This document shows positions 23,439-31,462 of a stretch of 41,211 nt of DNA, in pieces. The translations under genes were made by a program, and so were the position numbers. The notes under the pieces were generated by a model. The model had not been told where the DNA came from, ran no database searches, and saw nothing but the letters and a program-made list of their open reading frames with translations. The DNA comes from Palsa-892 sp035295845. Lineage in GTDB: Bacteria > Pseudomonadota > Alphaproteobacteria > Rhizobiales > Xanthobacteraceae. How positions within the stretch are numbered: position 1 is the first letter of the stretch; each line of letters starts with the position of its first letter. The stretch is from assembly GCA_035295845.1 (NCBI GenBank), contig DATGIF010000005.1:1-41211 (forward strand). The letters run 5' to 3'.

Positions 23439-24812
23439 ATGGCCCGCGATCAGATCGACATGACTCCGATCGAGTCGCAACGCGACCTCGTGGCCTGGAT
23501 TGCCGAGGGCTGCAAGCCGGAAGCGGATTTCCGCATCGGTACCGAGCACGAGAAATTGCCCTTCACGCTCGCGGGCCATCGGCCGGTGCCCTACGAGGGT
23601 CCGCGCGGCATCCGCGCCCTCCTCGAGGGCATGCGCCACCTTCTGGGCTGGGAGCCGATCCTCGAAGGTGAAACGATCATCGGGCTTGCCGACGTCACCG
23701 GCGGCGGCGCGATCTCGCTCGAGCCCGGCGGCCAGTTCGAGCTTTCCGGCGCGCCGCTCGCCACCGTCCACCAGACATGCAGCGAATTGAACGCGCATCT
23801 CGCGCAACTCAACGAAGTGGCGCGCCCGCTCGGCCTGGGATTCCTCAGCCTCGGCATGAGCCCGCTATGGACGCGTGCCGAGACGCCGATGATGCCGAAG
23901 GGCCGCTACAAGATCATGGCCGCCTACATGCCGAAGGTCGGCAAGCTCGGCCTCGATATGATGTTCCGCACCTGCACCGTGCAGGTGAACCTCGATTTCT
24001 CTTCCGAGGCCGACATGGTGAAGAAGCTCCGCGTCGGGCTGGCGCTACAGCCGGTCGCGACCGCGATCTTCGCGAATTCGCCCTTCACCGAGGGTAAGCC
24101 GAACGGGTTTCTCTCATTCCGTTCCGAAATCTGGCGCGACACCGATCCCGACCGCACCGGCATGCTGCCCTTCGCCTTCGAGGACGGCATGGGCTTCGAG
24201 CGCTATGTCGATTACGCGCTTTCGGTGCCGATGTATTTCGTCAAGCGCGGCGCGCGCTACATCGATGTTGCGGGCGCGTCCTTTCGCGATCTTCTGGCCG
24301 GCAAGCTCGCGGCGCTGCCCGGCGATCGCGCCACGATCTCCGACTGGGCCAATCATCTGAGCACGCTCTTTCCCGAGGTGCGCCTCAAGCGCTACCTCGA
24401 GATGCGCGGCGCCGACGACGGCCCGCGCGAGCGCATCTGCGCGCTCTCCGCATTCTGGACCGGCCTTCTCTACGACCCGCAGGCGCTCGAAGCGGCGTGG
24501 GATCTCGTGCGCAACTGGAGCGCGGAGGAGCGCCAGAAATTGCGCGACGAGGTGCCGCGTCTCGGCTTCGCCGCGGAAATTCGCGGCCGCAAGGTGCGCG
24601 GGCTCGCGCGCGACGCGATTTCGCTTGCGCGCGACGGGCTCACGCGCCGCCGCCGGCTCGATTACTATTCCGGGAGCGACGAAAGCCACTTCCTCGATCC
24701 GATCGAGGACATCGTCGAAAGCGGCAAGACACCGGCGGAGGTGCTGCTCGACCGCTTTCACGCCGAATGGAAAGGCTCGGTCGATCCCGCCTTCGAGGCG
24801 CTGAAATATTAG
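23439..24812 (+). CDS. gshA: glutamate--cysteine ligase (alphaproteobacterial/plant type)
   Basis: A 457-residue enzyme for the first step of glutathione synthesis, joining glutamate and cysteine through the gamma-carboxyl. It is of the class shared by alphaproteobacteria and plant chloroplasts. Family segments are FRIGTEHEKLPFTL, ISLEPGGQFELSGAPL and MPKGRYKIMAAYMPKVG. MFRTCTVQVNLDFSSEADMVKKLRV and HLSTLFPEVRLKRYLEMRGAD follow. The ATG at 23439 is chosen; the frame stays open upstream from a TTG at 23370 but has no family similarity there. The stop is 2 bp from the end of convergent ABC permease gene. gshB is not in the window. Confidence 0.95.
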   Translation: MARDQIDMTPIESQRDLVAWIAEGCKPEADFRIGTEHEKLPFTLAGHRPVPYEGPRGIRALLEGMRHLLGWEPILEGETIIGLADVTGGGAISLEPGGQFELSGAPLATVHQTCSELNAHLAQLNEVARPLGLGFLSLGMSPLWTRAETPMMPKGRYKIMAAYMPKVGKLGLDMMFRTCTVQVNLDFSSEADMVKKLRVGLALQPVATAIFANSPFTEGKPNGFLSFRSEIWRDTDPDRTGMLPFAFEDGMGFERYVDYALSVPMYFVKRGARYIDVAGASFRDLLAGKLAALPGDRATISDWANHLSTLFPEVRLKRYLEMRGADDGPRERICALSAFWTGLLYDPQALEAAWDLVRNWSAEERQKLRDEVPRLGFAAEIRGRKVRGLARDAISLARDGLTRRRRLDYYSGSDESHFLDPIEDIVESGKTPAEVLLDRFHAEWKGSVDPAFEALKY

Positions 24813-24814
24813 AA

Positions 24815-25576
24815 CTAGCTTTTCAGCCGGTAGCCGGTCCTGAACATCCACCAGATGATCAGGAGGCAGGTCACCAGAAAAACGATCGTCATGCCGACGC
24901 TGACCGCGATGCTCACATCCGCGATCTCGTAGAAGCTCCAGCGAAAGCCGCTGATGAGATACACCACCGGGTTGAACAGCGTGACGGTCTGCCAGAGCGG
25001 CGGCAGGATGCTGGTCGAATAGAAGCTGCCGCCGAGGAAGGTTAGCGGCGTGATGATCAGAAGCGGCACGATCTGCAGCTTCTCGAAGCCGTCGGCCCAG
25101 ATGCCGATGATGAAGCCCAGGAGGCTGAAGGTCACGGCGGTGAGCACGAGGAAGGCGAGCATCCAGAACGGGTGCGCGATCTCGATCGGCACGAAGATCG
25201 CCGCGGTCATGAGAATCAAAAACCCGAGCAGGATCGACTTCGTCGCGGCCGCGCCCACATAGCCGAGCACGATCTCGAAAAACGACACCGGCGCCGACAA
25301 CAGCTCGTAAATCGTGCCGGTGAAGCGCGGGAAATAGATGCCGAACGAGGCGTTCATCACGCTCTGCGTGAGAAGCGTGAGCATAATCAGCCCGGGTACG
25401 ATGAAGGCGCCGTAGCTCACGCCTTCGATCTGGGTGATGCGCGAGCCGATGGCGGCGCCAAACACCACGAAATAAAGCGACGTGGAGATCACCGGCGAGA
25501 CCACGCTCTGCCACAGCGTGCGCCCGGTGCGCGCCATTTCGAAGGTGTAGATCGCGCGAACGGCCTCGAAGTTCAT
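24815..25576 (-). CDS. ABC-2 type transporter permease, YadH-like
   Basis: A 253-residue membrane protein with six hydrophobic segments, of the ABC-2 export family. FEMARTGRTLWQSVVSPVISTSLYFVVFG near the start, and SFFEIVLGYVGAAATK in the middle, match YadH. NPVVYLISGFRWSFYEIADVS follows towards the end and is also close to that protein. The ATG at 25576 overlaps the stop of the ATPase gene by four bases, so the two are one transport unit. Substrate is unknown; YadGH-type exporters have no settled physiological substrate. Direction of transport (out of the cell) follows from the ABC-2 class. Confidence 0.88.
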   Translation of the reverse strand: MNFEAVRAIYTFEMARTGRTLWQSVVSPVISTSLYFVVFGAAIGSRITQIEGVSYGAFIVPGLIMLTLLTQSVMNASFGIYFPRFTGTIYELLSAPVSFFEIVLGYVGAAATKSILLGFLILMTAAIFVPIEIAHPFWMLAFLVLTAVTFSLLGFIIGIWADGFEKLQIVPLLIITPLTFLGGSFYSTSILPPLWQTVTLFNPVVYLISGFRWSFYEIADVSIAVSVGMTIVFLVTCLLIIWWMFRTGYRLKS

Positions 25577-26511
25577 GGTCTTTTGCTCACGAGCCCCACG
25601 AAAATATCCTCGAGCGAGCTTTGCGTGGTTTGCAGATCCTTGAAGCGGATGCCCGCCTGGTTGAGGTCGTGCAGCAACCGGGTGATCCCCGTGCGTTCGC
25701 TTTGGGTGTCGTAGGTGAAGACAAGCTCGCTGCCGCCGTTCGCAAGCGAAAGATGATAGGCGCCGAGCGCATCCGGCACCGCCGCGAGCTTGTGGTGGAG
25801 TTGCAGCGTCAACTGCTTCTTGCCGAGCTTGTGCATGAGCTCGGCCTTGTCCTCGACGAGGATGATCTCGCCGTTGAGGATGACGCCGACGCGATCGGCG
25901 ATGAGCTCGGCTTCCTCGATGTAGTGGGTGGTGAGGATGATGGTGACGCCGGAGGCCCTGAGCGTGCGCACCACCTCCCACATGTCCTTGCGCAACTCCA
26001 CGTCGACGCCGGCCGTGGGCTCATCGAGAAACAAAATCGTCGGCTCGTGCGATAGCGCCTTGGCGATCATCACCCGGCGTTTCATGCCGCCGGAGAGCGT
26101 CCTGATCTGGTTGTCCTTCTTGTCCCACAGCGAAAGCTCTTTCAGCACCTTTTCGATGATCGCGGGGTTCTTGCGCTTGCCGAAAAGGCCGCGGGTGAAG
26201 GAGACGGTATTCCACACCGATTCGAAGGCGTCGGTTGTCAGCTCCTGCGGCACGAGGCCGATCATCGCGCGCACGATGCGGTAGTCGCGCTGAATATCGC
26301 GGCCGTCGACGCGCACGTCCCCCTCGGTGCGGTTCACAATTCCGCAGATGATGTTGATGAGGGTCGTTTTGCCGGCGCCATTCGGGCCGAGGAGCGCGAA
26401 AATTTCTCCGCGCCGGATGTCGAGATTGACGCCCTTCAGCGCGCGAAATCCCGAGGCATAGGTCTTGGAGAGGTTCGAGACCGAAATGATCGATTGCATG
26501 GGTGCGTGCAT
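25573..26511 (-). CDS. ABC transporter ATP-binding protein, YadG-like
   Basis: A 312-residue ATPase of the ABC-2 class. Walker A is GPNGAGKTT, the signature is LSGGMKRRV, Walker B is ILFLDEPTAGVD and the switch His is in LTTHYIEEAE. A C-terminal extension of about 90 residues follows the ABC domain, ending SSLEDIFVGLVSKR, as in drug- and polysaccharide-export ATPases of this class. The start may be the ATG at 26511 or the Met four codons later; neither has a strong ribosome-binding site. It lies 63 bp after the LysR gene on the same strand and may be transcribed with it. Confidence 0.9.
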   Translation of the reverse strand: MHAPMQSIISVSNLSKTYASGFRALKGVNLDIRRGEIFALLGPNGAGKTTLINIICGIVNRTEGDVRVDGRDIQRDYRIVRAMIGLVPQELTTDAFESVWNTVSFTRGLFGKRKNPAIIEKVLKELSLWDKKDNQIRTLSGGMKRRVMIAKALSHEPTILFLDEPTAGVDVELRKDMWEVVRTLRASGVTIILTTHYIEEAELIADRVGVILNGEIILVEDKAELMHKLGKKQLTLQLHHKLAAVPDALGAYHLSLANGGSELVFTYDTQSERTGITRLLHDLNQAGIRFKDLQTTQSSLEDIFVGLVSKRP

Positions 26512-26574
26512 GGGCGAGAAAATAGGCGGCGGAAGCGAACCGTGGAAGCGTTGATCGCCGATTTGTGAAAGCGG

Positions 26575-27450
26575 CTACTCCGCCGCCACATCCGTGAGGT
26601 TGTCGAGCCCCTGCACGATGTGCGTGGCGAGCGCATCGGCGAGCGCCGATGTTTCGTGCCGGTTGCGCAGCAAGCCGATGTCGAAAGCGGGAAGCGCGGG
26701 AAAGCCTTCCGGCTGGCCGAGCACGCGCATGCCCGGCCGCATGCCGGATTCCGGAATGACCGAGACCGCAAGCCCCGCCAGCACCGCGGCGGCAATCGCG
26801 CCGGCGTTGCGGCTGGTATAGAGAATGCGGTGGGCGCGGGCTTCCGCCTGTAGCCGTTCGATCGCGACTTTCCTCCATGCGCAGGTCGAGGGGCCGAGCG
26901 CGAGCGGTAGCGGCGATTCGTGATGCGCGCTGTGACGATTGGACGTGACCCACAGGAGCCGCTCGCGCCGGATCACCTCCGTCGGGCGATGCGCATAGCT
27001 GTGGGTGATGATCGCAAGATCAAGATCGCCGACATTGATCAGCTCGACGAGCTCAACGGTCGGCTCGCACAGTACCGTGAGTTCCACCTCCGGATGCGAG
27101 CGCGAAAAGCGCGCCATGATCTCCGGCAAGTAGCGGTCGGCGTAATCGTCGGGCACGCCGAGCCGCACGCGGCCGGAAAGGGTGGCGTTGGCGATCGAGT
27201 TCACGGCCTCGGCGTTCAGCTTCACGATGCGCTGGGCGTAATCGAGAAGCCGCTCGCCGTCCTCGGTGAGCTTGGAGGCGCGTCCGTCGCGGGCGAAGAT
27301 CGGCTTGCCGATGCGCTCCTCGAGCCGCTTCATCTGCATCGAGACGGCCGACTGCGTCTTGTGCACGACGTCGGCCGCGCGCGTGAAGCTTCCGGTCTCC
27401 ACGATCGCGATGAAGGTCTTGAGTTGGTCGCTGTCGAGAAGCGTGGTCAT
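26575..27450 (-). CDS. LysR family transcriptional regulator
   Basis: A 291-residue LysR-type regulator. The N-terminal winged helix-turn-helix reads LDSDQLKTFIAIVETGSFTRAADVVHKTQSAVSMQMKRLEERIG. A linker helix and a two-lobed effector-binding domain (from GRVRLGVPDDYADRYLPEIMARF) follow. Its ligand is unknown. It is divergent from a DUF1127 gene, with a 181-bp gap that holds a short palindrome (27494-27507). LysR proteins commonly regulate the divergent gene and themselves, so DUF1127 is the most likely target. The downstream YadG/YadH exporter on the same strand could be a second target. Length is normal. Confidence 0.93.
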   Translation of the reverse strand: MTTLLDSDQLKTFIAIVETGSFTRAADVVHKTQSAVSMQMKRLEERIGKPIFARDGRASKLTEDGERLLDYAQRIVKLNAEAVNSIANATLSGRVRLGVPDDYADRYLPEIMARFSRSHPEVELTVLCEPTVELVELINVGDLDLAIITHSYAHRPTEVIRRERLLWVTSNRHSAHHESPLPLALGPSTCAWRKVAIERLQAEARAHRILYTSRNAGAIAAAVLAGLAVSVIPESGMRPGMRVLGQPEGFPALPAFDIGLLRNRHETSALADALATHIVQGLDNLTDVAAE

Positions 27451-27493
27451 GCGGGCATCCTGCGAGCATCATCGAAACTGATGGATTAAATTA

Positions 27494-27507
27494 GAAACAT
27501 TCGTTTC
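27494..27507. promoter_or_regulatory. candidate operator between LysR and DUF1127 genes
   Basis: GAAAC-ATTC-GTTTC is a perfect inverted repeat with a four-base spacer. It lies in an AT-rich part of the divergent gap, 43 bp from the LysR start. Inverted repeats of this size with AT-rich flanks are usual for LysR-type regulators. Binding has not been shown and the flanks cannot define the full site. Confidence 0.4.
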
Positions 27508-27631
27508 ACTTATCAATCGAAATAGCCAACAAGGGTATGTCTCGAATTTTGGGTGATTTCGGGTCGCGCGCGGCTTCTCCGGGCGCGAAAGTCGCCCGTC
27601 CTCACGCCGGAATCGACGAAGGAGAATGCCC

Positions 27632-27916
27632 GTGTCCGCCCTGACCGAGTCCCGCAAGGCTGAAACCGCGATTTCTCCCGGCGCGCTGAACCATTGGTTC
27701 GCGCGCGTGATCGAGGGCCTTCAGCGCGCGGCCGTACGGCGGCAGACGCTCCATCAACTCGCGCGCCTCGACGATCGCATGCTGAAGGACATCGGGCTCT
27801 TTCGCGGCGACATCGACGCCGCCGAAGCCCTGCCGCGCGGCCGCGATCCGGTGGCGCTTCTGGCTTCGCGGCGGACGGCGCGAAACAACGCGCGCTTCGC
27901 CGATCGTTATTACTGA
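27632..27916 (+). CDS. DUF1127 domain protein
   Basis: A 94-residue basic protein. The DUF1127 core is in the second half: QTLHQLARLDDRMLKDIGLFRGDID, the Leu/Arg helix with DIGL found in this family. The first half is variable. AAGGAG at 27619-27624 lies seven bases before the GTG at 27632 but only one base before the in-frame ATG at 27626, so GTG is preferred. Short DUF1127 proteins in Agrobacterium and Brucella bind RNA or take part in carbon and phosphate control; whether this longer type does the same is not known. A strong terminator follows 41 bp later. Confidence 0.85.
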   Translation: MSALTESRKAETAISPGALNHWFARVIEGLQRAAVRRQTLHQLARLDDRMLKDIGLFRGDIDAAEALPRGRDPVALLASRRTARNNARFADRYY

Positions 27917-27957
27917 TCCCCTACGGCGGCCTTCCCATCCCCGGCTGCCGGTCTTGA

Positions 27958-27991
27958 GCGTCCGCCGAGCCCCTTCGGCGGACGCTTTTTT
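27958..27991 (+). terminator. intrinsic terminator after the DUF1127 gene
   Basis: GCGTCCGCCGA (27958-27968) pairs perfectly with TCGGCGGACGC (27975-27985) around a six-base loop and is followed at once by six T. This is a textbook rho-independent terminator for rightward transcription. It also sits 7 bp from the stop of the convergent kefB-like gene, so it may limit read-through in that region. Confidence 0.92.
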
Positions 27992-27997
27992 CGCGCC

Positions 27998-29845
27998 TCA
28001 GCTGGAAGGCTCGGTCTTGCGCTGAATGGCTTCCTCGGCCTCGGGATTGAGCGCCCGCGCCGCGCGCTTCGGCTCCGTGAGCGGTGTCGGCTGCACTTTC
28101 GGCCGCACCTTATCGAGCCCGGCATAGATGCCGCCCGCCTGCTGCATCGCCAGCCTGTCGCGATCGCGCGAACGCACGTCCTCGATGCCGGCGTCGATGG
28201 TTTCCTGATCGAAACCAAGCTCGGCCAGCGACGCGCGCCCGAAAGCGAGCGCCGACTCGTAGGTCTCGCGAATTTCGTAATCGACATCGCGCGCCCGGAG
28301 TGCGAGCGTCGTGGTGCGGTCGTAAGAGCGCACGTAAAGTTTCGCGAACGGGAAATTCGCCTTGACGATGTCGACGATGTGCTCGGCCGTCTCCCCCTTG
28401 TCGACGCAAACGGCGATCAGATGCGCCTTGTCGGCGTGCGCCGAGCGCAAGACGTCGAGCCTGGTGCCGTCGCCGTAATAGATCTTGAAGCCGAACCGCG
28501 CCGCGACCCTGACCATCTCGGGGTCGTTGTCGATGACGGTGATGTCGAGCAACTGCGCAAACAGGCATTGCGAGACGATCTGTCCGAAGCGGCCGAAGCC
28601 GATAATCAGGACGGTGCCGTGCGTTTCTTCGAGGCCGCCCAGCTCGTATTCGGGCTCCTCGATGTAGCGGCGCGCGAGCCACTGGTCGCTCGCCATGGCG
28701 AAGAGCGGCCCGATCAGCATGGTGATCGCGGCCAATGCCACCACGAGGCTCGATTGCGCGGCGGTGACGATGCCCAGCGAAGCCCCGAGCGGCATCAGCA
28801 CAAAGGCGAATTCGCCGGCGGCGGTGAGCACGGCCGCCGCCCGCAAGCCGTCCGGATCGCGATCCGGCGCAAACTGGTACAGTCCCCAGACGATCGCCGC
28901 CTTGACGGCGGTGACGAGGACCGCGCCGCCGATCAGCACCCAGAAATAATCGCGCACGACCGAAAGATCGATCGACATGCCGACGCCCATGAAGAAGAGG
29001 GCGAGCAGAAGCCCGCGGAACGGCTCGATATTGGCTTCCAGCTCGTGTCGGTAGTTCGATTCCGCGAGCAGAAGTCCGGCGAGAAAGGCGCCGAGCGCCA
29101 TCGACATGCCGGCATATTGCATGATGAGGCCGGTGCCGATGACGAGAAGGAGGGCCGCGGCCGTCATCACCTCGCGCGTGTTCGCCTGCGCGAGCAGTTG
29201 AAACAGCGGATTGAGCAGGTAGCGTCCGGCGACCACGACCGTCGCGATGACGGTGGCGGCGATGGCGGCCTCCCGCGCGCCTTCCCAGAATCCGCCGCCG
29301 TCATTCGTCTGCCCGGGGGAAAGCAGCGGAATCAGCGCGAGGATCGGCACCACCGCCATGTCCTGGAACAAAAGCACGCCAAAGGCGCGCTGGCCGTAGG
29401 TCGCTTGCAGGTCACCGCGTTCTTCCAGGAGTTGCAGCGCGATCGCGGTGCCGGACATGGCAAGGGCGGTACCCGCGAGCAATGCGCCGCGCCACGGCAG
29501 GGCGAGGCAGAAAAACGCGAGCGCGAACAGCACCGCCGCCGTGACGGTCAATTGCGCGGCTCCGAGCTCGAAGATCGCGCGCCGCATGTCGAGGAGCCGC
29601 GACAATTTCAGCTCAAGCCCGATCAGGAACAGGAGCATCACCACGCCAAGCTCGGCGACGGCAAGGATGGTGGCGGGGTCGCGGAAGAACGCGAACACGC
29701 CGGGCCCGATGACGATACCGACGGCGAGATAGCCGACGATCGCGGACATGCCGAAATAGCGCGCGGTCGGCGCCGCGGCAACCGTGGCGCCCAGAAGGAT
29801 CAACATTTGCAGGAGGAGGTTAAGTTCGGCCGCGTCGGGTTGCAT
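27998..29845 (-). CDS. KefB/KefC-type monovalent cation:proton antiporter with RCK domain
   Basis: A 615-residue CPA2-family antiporter. Residues 1-395 contain about 12 hydrophobic segments, including MSAIVGYLAVGIVIGPG and ELGVVMLLFLIGLELKL. A downstream element, VLLFQDMAVVPILALIPLL, belongs to the same family pattern. Residues from about 420 form a Rossmann-like RCK_N domain, VLIIGFGRFGQIVSQCL, with VIDNDPEMVRVAARFGFKIYYGDGTRLDVL; it senses nucleotide or glutathione adducts in Kef proteins. The C-terminal 70 residues are charged. No KefF/KefG flavoprotein partner is nearby. It probably moves potassium and proton in opposite directions under electrophile stress, but substrate ion and control are inferred from family. 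Three leftward genes (IalB-family, HAD, this) lie head to tail. Confidence 0.88.
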   Translation of the reverse strand: MQPDAAELNLLLQMLILLGATVAAAPTARYFGMSAIVGYLAVGIVIGPGVFAFFRDPATILAVAELGVVMLLFLIGLELKLSRLLDMRRAIFELGAAQLTVTAAVLFALAFFCLALPWRGALLAGTALAMSGTAIALQLLEERGDLQATYGQRAFGVLLFQDMAVVPILALIPLLSPGQTNDGGGFWEGAREAAIAATVIATVVVAGRYLLNPLFQLLAQANTREVMTAAALLLVIGTGLIMQYAGMSMALGAFLAGLLLAESNYRHELEANIEPFRGLLLALFFMGVGMSIDLSVVRDYFWVLIGGAVLVTAVKAAIVWGLYQFAPDRDPDGLRAAAVLTAAGEFAFVLMPLGASLGIVTAAQSSLVVALAAITMLIGPLFAMASDQWLARRYIEEPEYELGGLEETHGTVLIIGFGRFGQIVSQCLFAQLLDITVIDNDPEMVRVAARFGFKIYYGDGTRLDVLRSAHADKAHLIAVCVDKGETAEHIVDIVKANFPFAKLYVRSYDRTTTLALRARDVDYEIRETYESALAFGRASLAELGFDQETIDAGIEDVRSRDRDRLAMQQAGGIYAGLDKVRPKVQPTPLTEPKRAARALNPEAEEAIQRKTEPSS

Positions 29846-29891
29846 GGACCCGCTTTACACGACGCCGCGCCGCTCTTGTCTATTGTATTTT

Positions 29892-30515
29892 TCAGAGCAG
29901 GCCGCGCGCCTGGAATTCCTGCCGGAGGCCGGCAAGGCCGGTAAAGCGGTGGCCCGCAAGCCCGGCGGCTTTCGCCCCTTCCACATTTTCCGGCTTGTCG
30001 TCGATCATCATGGCGCTCGCAGGCTCGACCCCGTGGCGGGCGACGAGGCGGCGATAGACTTCGGGGTCCGGCTTCTTCGCGCCGAATTCGGCGGCGACAT
30101 GCAGCTTCTCGCCGAACAAGGGCGGCAGTTCCGGAAACAGCTCGTCGAAGCAGTCTTTCACCAGAAATCCGTTATTGGTCAGCACCGCGATGCCCGCGCG
30201 CGGCTTCAGCCGTTCGGCAAGCAGAAGCACCTCGCGGTCGGGGTGCATGGCCGCGCGCCGCGCCGCGATCCAGTCGGCGCGGGAGAGCGGCGCGCCGATG
30301 CGCTCGGAAAAGCCCGCGAGGTATTCCGCGGCGGAGAATTTGCCGGCGTCGGCGGCATCCTCGAAACCCGATTTCCAGATCGCCGCGTGAATGGATTCGG
30401 CGCTCTTGCCGGTGGCGGCGGCAAGCTTCTCGAGGCGGGCGGAAAGGTCGTAGCGGTCGAGCACGCCGTCCATGTCGAAGATGACGAAGCGAATTGCGGG
30501 CCTGTCTGCGGTCAC
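29892..30515 (-). CDS. HAD-superfamily hydrolase, subfamily IA
   Basis: A 207-residue hydrolase of the haloacid dehalogenase superfamily. Motif I is VIFDMDGVLD with the nucleophile and acid/base Asp pair. Motif II is VLTNNG, and motif III/IV is KKPDPEVY and MMIDDKPENVEGA. A helical cap domain lies between motifs I and II. GTG at 30515 is chosen because GGAGG stands four bases upstream; a TTG eight codons earlier is in frame. A phosphatase role is likely, with unknown substrate. It lies between the IalB-family and kefB-like genes on the same strand, spaced 66 and 46 bp. Confidence 0.85.
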   Translation of the reverse strand: MTADRPAIRFVIFDMDGVLDRYDLSARLEKLAAATGKSAESIHAAIWKSGFEDAADAGKFSAAEYLAGFSERIGAPLSRADWIAARRAAMHPDREVLLLAERLKPRAGIAVLTNNGFLVKDCFDELFPELPPLFGEKLHVAAEFGAKKPDPEVYRRLVARHGVEPASAMMIDDKPENVEGAKAAGLAGHRFTGLAGLRQEFQARGLL

Positions 30516-30581
30516 GGCGCCTCCGTCGCTTGCCAACAAGCCCGGCGCTTGGACGTTTCCCCACGCAAACTTGCGTCTTGT

Positions 30582-31088
30582 TCAGGGCAGCTTATCGAGC
30601 CCCTGGCCCAATCCCGCGAGGCTCACCGGAATGCCGATGCCTTCCTCGGGTTTGGAGAAAATAATAAAATTCGCTTCCTGCCCGGACTTCAACAGGCTCA
30701 CGAGCTTCTCGTCCATGCTGAATTCGGCGACGCAGCCGTTGGGAATGCAATAGACGAAGCCGGTGGGGCCGAGGAGCTTCTGGCCGATCTTCAGCCGCAG
30801 CCCTTCCGTCAGGAGCACGCCCAACGGCGCGAGCACGCGCATCATCAGCCCCTTCTGATCGACCGTCTTGAGGATGATGACCGTGAGGCCGACATTCGGC
30901 CGGTCCTCGGCGGTGACGCTCTGGATCAGGGCGCAGACCTCGGTCTTCGAGTCGGACGGCGTATCGCAGCGGACTTGCCAGTCGCCCTGCACCGATTTCA
31001 GCACGCCCTGCGCCTGGGCAATGGGCAATCCGGTGAGCGACAAGGCGGCGGTGAGGAGCAAGCCGGCAAAGCGGCGGAGCGAGGCCAT
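30582..31088 (-). CDS. IalB-family exported protein
   Basis: A 168-residue protein of the invasion-associated locus B family. The N-terminal 28 residues are a signal peptide (MASLRRFAGLLLTAALSLTG, cleavage near AQAQG). The mature part starts GDWQVRCDTP and has CALIQS, VLAPLGVLLTEGLRLKIG and YCIPNGCVAEFSMDE, the usual IalB blocks with paired Cys. The family name comes from Bartonella; in free-living relatives the role is unknown, so no pathogenic function should be read from it. Two adjacent ATG codons (31091 and 31088) are possible; the second has better spacing from GGGAG. Confidence 0.87.
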   Translation of the reverse strand: MASLRRFAGLLLTAALSLTGLPIAQAQGVLKSVQGDWQVRCDTPSDSKTEVCALIQSVTAEDRPNVGLTVIILKTVDQKGLMMRVLAPLGVLLTEGLRLKIGQKLLGPTGFVYCIPNGCVAEFSMDEKLVSLLKSGQEANFIIFSKPEEGIGIPVSLAGLGQGLDKLP

Positions 31089-31091
31089 CAT

Positions 31092-31462
31092 ATTCTCCCG
31101 GCGGCCGAATCGCGCTTCGCCGCCGTGATCCAAGACTTTAGCCGGGTACAACGCCCCCGGTCCTTGTCAAGAATGCGGCGTGAGAGCGCGGAGATTTCCA
31201 AAAAACGTGGGCTTCTTCAGACGAAAGACCGGCGCTTCTTTGCGCCTTATGGCATTGCGAGAGATAGCGAATTATGGTTCATGGGCCGTGAACTGCCCCT
31301 TGGGGCGGTCCTATCCGCGATTTCGAGTAGGACTTGGGCAGCACGCGCGGCAACGCGCCGCTTGCACTTTTGTCGGGTGCCGCCCCTGAGCGTTGTAATG
31401 TTGCGTGCGGCGCGACGGCGCGCCCGAAGGGTCGGAACCGAAGGACAGCAGGAAGGCGATCG
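31092..31462. other. 371-bp intergenic region upstream of the oxidase operon with several hairpins
   Basis: No convincing gene is seen. On the ctaC side are three potential hairpins. GCCCC-TT-GGGGC lies at 31295-31306. GTCCTA (31308-31313) pairs with TAGGAC (31328-31333). A GC-rich GCGCG/CGCGC pair lies near 31345-31365. These would be in the 5' leader of the ctaC transcript if the promoter lies upstream of about 31290. No strong promoter match can be picked. The short rightward open frame from 31180 has no recognisable similarity. Confidence 0.45.

Noticed and set aside
24114..25514. 466-residue minus-strand open frame across gshA and the ABC permease
   Set aside because: Overlaps two genes with strong family evidence and has no domain of its own.
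28379..29944. 521-residue plus-strand open frame opposite the kefB-like gene
   Set aside because: The translation is hydrophilic, rich in Gln/Glu/Arg/His, and is the complement of transmembrane helices; the Kef frame has full family motifs.
30582..31088. Virulence role from the name invasion-associated locus B
   Set aside because: The family is widespread in free-living alphaproteobacteria; nothing else in the window suggests a pathogen.
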